Shown piece after piece: positions 6,159 to 9,125 of a DNA stretch of 9,125 bases. Source of the stretch: Verrucomicrobiota bacterium (GTDB lineage Bacteria; Verrucomicrobiota; Verrucomicrobiia; Chthoniobacterales; UBA10450). A program made the position numbers and the translations under genes. The stretch lies in assembly GCA_003219925.1 (NCBI GenBank), contig QHQU01000163.1, positions 1 to 9,125 of the forward strand, written 5' to 3'. How positions within the stretch are numbered: the stretch's first letter is position 1; each line of letters begins with the position of its first letter. The notes under the pieces were generated by a model that was not told the DNA's origin, made no database searches, and saw nothing but the letters and a program-made list of their open reading frames with translations.

Positions 6159-6710
6159 ATGAGAGCGGCGATTGCGCTGGGGTCTAATCTTGGTGATCGC
6201 CTCGCGAATCTTCAAAATGCGCGGGATCGAATTCGAGCACTTAATGGAGTGGCCGGACTAATTGTGCAATCAGCGATTTATGAAACGTCACCGGTCGATT
6301 GCGAACCGGGAGCGCAGAATTTTTACAACGCAGTTATTGAAGTTGGGTTCGAGAAATCGGCCGATGCGCTTTTGGGAGCACTGCAAGAAATCGAGCGAGC
6401 CCTGGGAAGGGAGCGGACCAAGCCCTCACCTCAATCCTCTCCCCCGGGGAGAGGAGGACGCGAAGCGCCAGGTAAGGGTAATCGTTCGCGCACGATTGAT
6501 CTTGATTTGTTGTATTGCGGCAGTGAGCGCCGAGACGACGCAATGTTGCAATTACCACATCCCCGGATGACCGAGCGTAAATTCGTGCTGCAACCATTGT
6601 GCGACATCGCGCCGGATCTGCGTTTGCCCGGACAAACAAAAAGTGTAGGTGAGCTACTCGCGCAATTGCCCGACCCGGCTAAAATAACGCGTCTGACCGA
6701 CAAATGGTAA
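6159..6710 (+). CDS. folK: 2-amino-4-hydroxy-6-hydroxymethyldihydropteridine pyrophosphokinase FolK, with an in-frame repeat insertion
   Basis: FolK transfers pyrophosphate from ATP to 6-hydroxymethyl-dihydropterin, preparing it for dihydropteroate synthase. The protein has 183 residues, against about 160 in E. coli. It starts MRAAIALGSNLGDRLANLQ, the family signature. SAIYETSPVD, QNFYNAVIEV and EIERALGRER follow. The ATP and Mg site is in RTIDLDLL, with Asp114 and Asp116. The C-terminus has HPRMTERKFVLQPL. About 20 residues (87-107, rich in Pro, Gly and Ser) sit between ALGRER and the IDLDLL segment, where homologues have a short linker. They are encoded by a palindromic repeat, so the enzyme is probably active with a longer loop. 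The ATG at 6159 is chosen from the N-terminus. The frame extends upstream only through the family D repeat. Confidence 0.95.
   Translation: MRAAIALGSNLGDRLANLQNARDRIRALNGVAGLIVQSAIYETSPVDCEPGAQNFYNAVIEVGFEKSADALLGALQEIERALGRERTKPSPQSSPPGRGGREAPGKGNRSRTIDLDLLYCGSERRDDAMLQLPHPRMTERKFVLQPLCDIAPDLRLPGQTKSVGELLAQLPDPAKITRLTDKW
6423..6478. repeat. Palindromic repeat inserted in frame within folK (family E)
   Basis: A perfect core CCTCTCCCC / GGGGAGAGG (6436-6444 and 6446-6454) flanks one C. Outer arms CCCTCACC (6423-6430) and GGTAAGGG (6471-6478) pair with one mismatch. The 56 bases plus flanks keep the folK frame and encode a SPQSSPPGRGG-type peptide. Another frame gives SPHLNPLPRGEE, a string I remember from spurious proteins in several bacterial genomes. 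That suggests a widespread repeat family. Confidence 0.85.
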
Positions 6711-6717
6711 TTTGAAT

Positions 6718-6772
6718 TGGAGGATGGAGTTTCTACCACGCCGGGGCTCTCCCGCAGGAGCTCGACCCTCCA
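6718..6772. repeat. Short inverted-repeat element upstream of panB (family F)
   Basis: TGGAGG (6718-6723) and CCTCCA (6767-6772) are reverse complements bounding a 55-base GC-rich stretch that contains CTCCCGCAGGAG. It begins 8 bases after the folK stop and ends 13 bases before the preferred panB start. It is open in the panB frame. The stem is short, so this is the least certain of the repeats. Confidence 0.5.
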
Positions 6773-6785
6773 CGATTTCGCAAGC

Positions 6786-7544
6786 GTGAACGCGACAGAA
6801 AAATTTCGTGAAATGAAGCAACGCGGCCAACGCATCACCGCGCTGACTGCCTACGATTATCCAACCGCGCGTCTGCTCGATGAAAGCGGCCTCGACATTA
6901 TCCTGGTCGGCGATTCGCTGGGGATGGTTGTGCTCGGTCACGAAGACACGACGCAGGTAACTTTGGATGAAATGTTGCATCATACTCGCGCCGTCGCCCG
7001 CGGGGTGAAACGCGCGCTAATCGTCGCGGACATGCCGATTCACAGTTACGACACCGCAGAACAATCCGTGGAGACGGCGCGTTTGTTCATGAGGGCGGGA
7101 GCACAAGCGGTGAAACTCGAGGGCGGCGTCAATCACGTTCCGCAAATTGAGGCGATCGTGTCGGCTGGGATCCCCTTCATGGGGCACATTGGAATGCTGC
7201 CGCAAAGCGTGCGCGAGGAGGGTGGCTACAAAGTGAAAGGTCGCACGCAGGAACAGGCCGAAGCGCTGTTGCGGGATGCGCGCGCGGTCGAGGCAGCCGG
7301 AGCATTCTCGGTCGTGCTGGAAATTGTTGCCCCTGAAACGGCGAAGATGATTTCACAGGCAATTCAAATTCCAACTATCGGAATCGGGTCAGGGAAAGAC
7401 TGCGATGGACAGATCCTTGTGACGCACGATTTGATTGGGTTGTTTCCCTGGTTCACGCCGAAATTTGTCGCGCCAGAGGCGAACGTGGCCGAGCAGATTC
7501 GGCAGGCGGCGCGGGCTTTTGTTGCCCGCACTCGAGGCGGTTGA
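6786..7544 (+). CDS. panB: 3-methyl-2-oxobutanoate hydroxymethyltransferase PanB
   Basis: PanB makes ketopantoate from alpha-ketoisovalerate and 5,10-methylene-tetrahydrofolate, the first step toward pantothenate and coenzyme A. From the GTG at 6786 it has 252 residues (E. coli about 264). ALTAYDYPTARLLD leads into VGDSLGMV with Asp43, VADMP with Asp82 and VKLEGG with Lys110 and Glu112. VVLEIVAPE carries Glu179. These match E. coli Asp45, Asp84, Lys112, Glu114 and catalytic Glu181 at a constant offset of two. GHIGMLPQSV, IPTIGIGSG and the C-terminal FTPKFV are also present. GTG fits homologue N-termini. An in-frame TTG at 6717 would add 23 residues encoded by the family F element. Neither start has a good Shine-Dalgarno motif. 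The stop overlaps a possible TTG start of the next frame (TTGA). Confidence 0.95.
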   Translation: MNATEKFREMKQRGQRITALTAYDYPTARLLDESGLDIILVGDSLGMVVLGHEDTTQVTLDEMLHHTRAVARGVKRALIVADMPIHSYDTAEQSVETARLFMRAGAQAVKLEGGVNHVPQIEAIVSAGIPFMGHIGMLPQSVREEGGYKVKGRTQEQAEALLRDARAVEAAGAFSVVLEIVAPETAKMISQAIQIPTIGIGSGKDCDGQILVTHDLIGLFPWFTPKFVAPEANVAEQIRQAARAFVARTRGG

Positions 7545-7579
7545 CAAGGCCCGGCCGTTGCCGGTTTGTTTATCTAGAA

Positions 7580-8644
7580 ATGGCGCTTCCGGATTCAGAT
7601 TACAACGACGCTTTGTTAAATGCGACCGGTCAGCGAAACTGGCTCTTTTTGGGGCTGGTGTTGTCGCTCGCGCTCCATTGCCTGCTCTGCTTTTATCTTT
7701 ATCAAACGCGTTTCGCGTCGGCGGACCTGGCTCTGGCTCCAAGAAGTGAGCCGCCCGTCTTTAAAGTGAAGCCGATTGATACCGAGGCTGCGCTGGACAA
7801 GGCGAGCCTGGATCAGACTAATCCGGCAGCAAAGCCGGAGCCGGACAAGACAAACGTGCAATTGCCGGATGAGAAGAAGTCGTTCGATGCACTGTTGCAG
7901 GAAGTGCAGGCGACGACGGCCATGCCCGACGACACACAAGATGTTTTGCCGGACAAGCCAAGAGTCGACCCCGCACCGGCGACGTCGATGTTAAATGAGA
8001 TTGAGCGGAGTACGGCGCAAGCGCTTGCGAAAAACCCAAACGCGACCCATGAACAATCGTTGCTAAATGACTCCGCGGTCTCGGGTCGTCCTCAACCCGC
8101 CTTGAGCGGAACCGAACTGGCGACGAGCACGAACATCAAGCGGCCAAACACGTTCACCAGTAAAATCCAGGCGGACAGCGCTGGACCGAACAAGAATCGC
8201 GTCGCTGGCTTCAGCGATCTCGATTCATTGCTGGCCCAAAAAGGCCCGCTCGGATCGGGGACGGCAATCCGAATGCCGGATGACCAGCTCTTTCAATATG
8301 ATAGCGCAGAGTTGCAGGCGAGTTCGGTCGAGCAATTACAAAAGCTTGGCACCCTGATCAGACGCAATCCGAAGGCGACATTTTCGATCGAGGGTTACAC
8401 AGACGCATTTGGCAGCTACGAATACAATCTCGATCTAAGCCAGCGCCGCGCCGATAGCGTGAAGAATTATTTGGTGAGCGTGATGGGGATTAATTCGGAA
8501 CAAGTTCAAGCGCGCGGTTACGGCGCGTCGAAGTTTTTGGTGGCGCCACGGCCGGTGATGGATCCGGCGATGGAGCAGTCCGAAATTCAGCGACAGCAGC
8601 CGAATCGGCGCGTGGTGATCGTCGTTCACACGAGCGGCGAATAG
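7580..8644 (+). CDS. Inner-membrane-anchored OmpA-like peptidoglycan-binding protein
   Basis: The protein has 354 residues from the ATG at 7580. About 20 cytoplasmic residues precede one membrane helix (WLFLGLVLSLALHCLLCFYLY, split as residues 21-40 plus Tyr41), with no cleavage site. Residues 45-230 form a low-complexity linker rich in Asp, Lys, Pro and Ala. Residues 235-352 are an OmpA-like domain. EGYTDAFGSYEYNLDLS and QRRADSV carry Asp275 and Arg290, the diaminopimelate-binding pair, spaced 15 apart as in Acinetobacter OmpA. RGYGASKFL and QPNRRVVIVV follow. The topology resembles MotB or TolA/TonB more than a true outer-membrane OmpA. I infer that it ties the inner membrane to the cell wall, and its partner is unknown. 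A TTG at 7541 overlapping the panB stop would add 13 residues and cannot be excluded. Confidence 0.88.
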   Translation: MALPDSDYNDALLNATGQRNWLFLGLVLSLALHCLLCFYLYQTRFASADLALAPRSEPPVFKVKPIDTEAALDKASLDQTNPAAKPEPDKTNVQLPDEKKSFDALLQEVQATTAMPDDTQDVLPDKPRVDPAPATSMLNEIERSTAQALAKNPNATHEQSLLNDSAVSGRPQPALSGTELATSTNIKRPNTFTSKIQADSAGPNKNRVAGFSDLDSLLAQKGPLGSGTAIRMPDDQLFQYDSAELQASSVEQLQKLGTLIRRNPKATFSIEGYTDAFGSYEYNLDLSQRRADSVKNYLVSVMGINSEQVQARGYGASKFLVAPRPVMDPAMEQSEIQRQQPNRRVVIVVHTSGE

Positions 8645-8652
8645 ATCGCTTG

Positions 8653-8747
8653 GTCATTCCGAGCGAAAGTCGAGGAATCCCGTTGAAGGTACCTTTAAGC
8701 TAGCGCGGCGGGATCCTTCGACTTCGCTGCGCTCCGCTCAGGATGAC
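8653..8747. repeat. Family A palindromic repeat, copy with an expanded right arm
   Basis: It begins GTCATTCCGAGCGAAAGTCG eight bases after the stop of the OmpA-like gene and ends CTCAGGATGAC. The arms are imperfect reverse complements. The right arm carries about ten extra bases (GCGCTCCGCT) after TTCGCT compared with the copy at 3132. It is the first of three copies stacked in the 302-base gap between the convergent genes, which holds no gene. Confidence 0.8.
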
Positions 8748-8771
8748 GGCATTGTCGTGCGGCGCTGACGG

Positions 8772-8833
8772 CGAAGGATCTCGCAAATGCTTGACGGACA
8801 CTCGCGAGGTCCCTCGCTTACGCTCGGGATGAC
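8772..8833. repeat. Family A palindromic repeat, copy lacking its left end
   Basis: The right arm (through CGCTCGGGATGAC, ending 8833) is a good family match. The inner stem GGATCTCGC (8776-8784) pairs with GCGAGGTCC (8804-8812) with one mismatch. The expected GTCATCC... left end is missing or strongly diverged, so this looks like a truncated or partly replaced copy. The left boundary is approximate. Confidence 0.65.
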
Positions 8834-8842
8834 AGACGATTT

Positions 8843-8944
8843 TTGTCATTCCGAGCGCAGTCGAGGAATCTCTAACCATTTTCTCTGAACAGTAGGGTTA
8901 GTAAGCGATCCTTCGGCTTCGCTGCGCTTCGCTCAGGATGACAA
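8843..8944. repeat. Family A palindromic repeat next to the pseudopilin gene
   Basis: TTGTCATTCCGAGCG opens it and CTCAGGATGACAA closes it. An inner stem pairs CTAACC (8872-8877) with GGTTAG (8896-8901). Like the copy at 8653, the right arm carries an expansion (GCGCTTCGCT). It ends two bases before the stop codon of the convergent pseudopilin gene, so its hairpin could protect or end that transcript. No T-run is present. Confidence 0.8.
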
Positions 8945-8946
8945 GC

Positions 8947-9125
8947 TTACCAGTTTTTGATCCAGAGATCCTGTTGCGTAGCAGGAGGAGTTGGAGTAGG
9001 CGATGGCGCCTTTCCGGCCGTGCTCCACAAGTCGAAGGTTGGATTATAACCGGTTCCTGAACTGTTCTGATACGCCGTTGAGTAACCATAGCTGTTCCCA
9101 AAAGGATCACGAATGTAGGCTACGG
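8947..9125 (-). CDS. C-terminal end of a type II secretion / type IV pilus pseudopilin-like protein (partial)
   Basis: Reading leftward from the right edge (first full codon at 9123), 58 residues are open to a TAA at 8947-8949. They begin VAYIRDPFGNSYGYSTA, pass through GYNPTFDLWSTAG and a TPTPP spacer, and end DLWIKNW. A D-P-W/F-G-N-x-Y-x-Y segment followed by FDLWS-x-G and a final D-x-x-x-NW is the usual C-terminus of GspG-like pseudopilins, in which this region binds calcium or packs the C-terminal fold. The N-terminal prepilin signal and long hydrophobic helix lie outside the window, so the identification rests on the tail alone. Such proteins are often numerous in PVC-group genomes. It converges on the OmpA-like gene with three repeats between them. 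Confidence 0.7.
   Translation of the reverse strand, partial: VAYIRDPFGNSYGYSTAYQNSSGTGYNPTFDLWSTAGKAPSPTPTPPATQQDLWIKNW

Noticed and set aside
7511..7529. Hairpin GCGGGC-N7-GCCCGC near the end of panB as a terminator
   Set aside because: It lies inside the coding sequence, has no following T-run, and the next gene starts within 70 bases.
7541..7576. TTGACA followed by TATCTA as a promoter for the OmpA-like gene
   Set aside because: The spacing is about 24 bases, too long for a sigma-70 promoter, and the TTGA is also the panB stop overlap.
8645..8946. CRISPR array in the repeat-rich gap
   Set aside because: The repeats are long imperfect palindromes of unequal length with no regular spacers, and no cas genes are present.

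Overview
The window looks like a piece of a Gram-negative bacterial chromosome of about 54% GC (estimated by eye). The best guess is a Verrucomicrobiota-like soil or freshwater lineage, possibly Chthoniobacterales. This is inference from three things: the run of housekeeping genes trpA-dapF-dapA-dapB-folK-panB, a pseudopilin tail of a style common in the PVC group, and the dense palindromic intergenic repeats. Nothing in the sequence proves the taxon. Shine-Dalgarno motifs are weak or absent at most starts.

Layout. Positions 1-2230 are on the minus strand: a glycosyltransferase-like gene cut by the left edge, then queE (radical SAM enzyme of 7-deazaguanine/queuosine synthesis), preceded by a broken LysE-type exporter gene that overlaps the queE start by 4 bp. 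From 2270 to 8644 seven genes run on the plus strand: trpA (last step of tryptophan synthesis), dapF, dapA and dapB (lysine and meso-diaminopimelate synthesis), folK (folate), panB (pantothenate) and an inner-membrane-anchored OmpA-like peptidoglycan-binding protein. A minus-strand pseudopilin-like gene enters from the right edge and converges on the OmpA-like gene.

How the genes fit together. DapA, DapB and DapF supply diaminopimelate for lysine and for peptidoglycan, the polymer the OmpA-like protein should bind. FolK acts in making the folate cofactor that PanB uses as its one-carbon donor. Co-transcription from trpA or dapF to the OmpA-like gene is plausible, but no promoter or intrinsic terminator could be assigned.

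The most unusual feature is the repeats. The spacers between trpA, dapF, dapA, dapB, folK and panB each hold a palindromic element, and these fall into several unrelated families. Two further palindromes sit in frame inside trpA and folK, apparently lengthening both enzymes without breaking them. At least four copies of one family (GTCATTCC...GGATGAC ends) occur, three of them stacked between the convergent genes at 8645-8946. No RNA gene, CRISPR array, insertion sequence or obvious new defence system was found.
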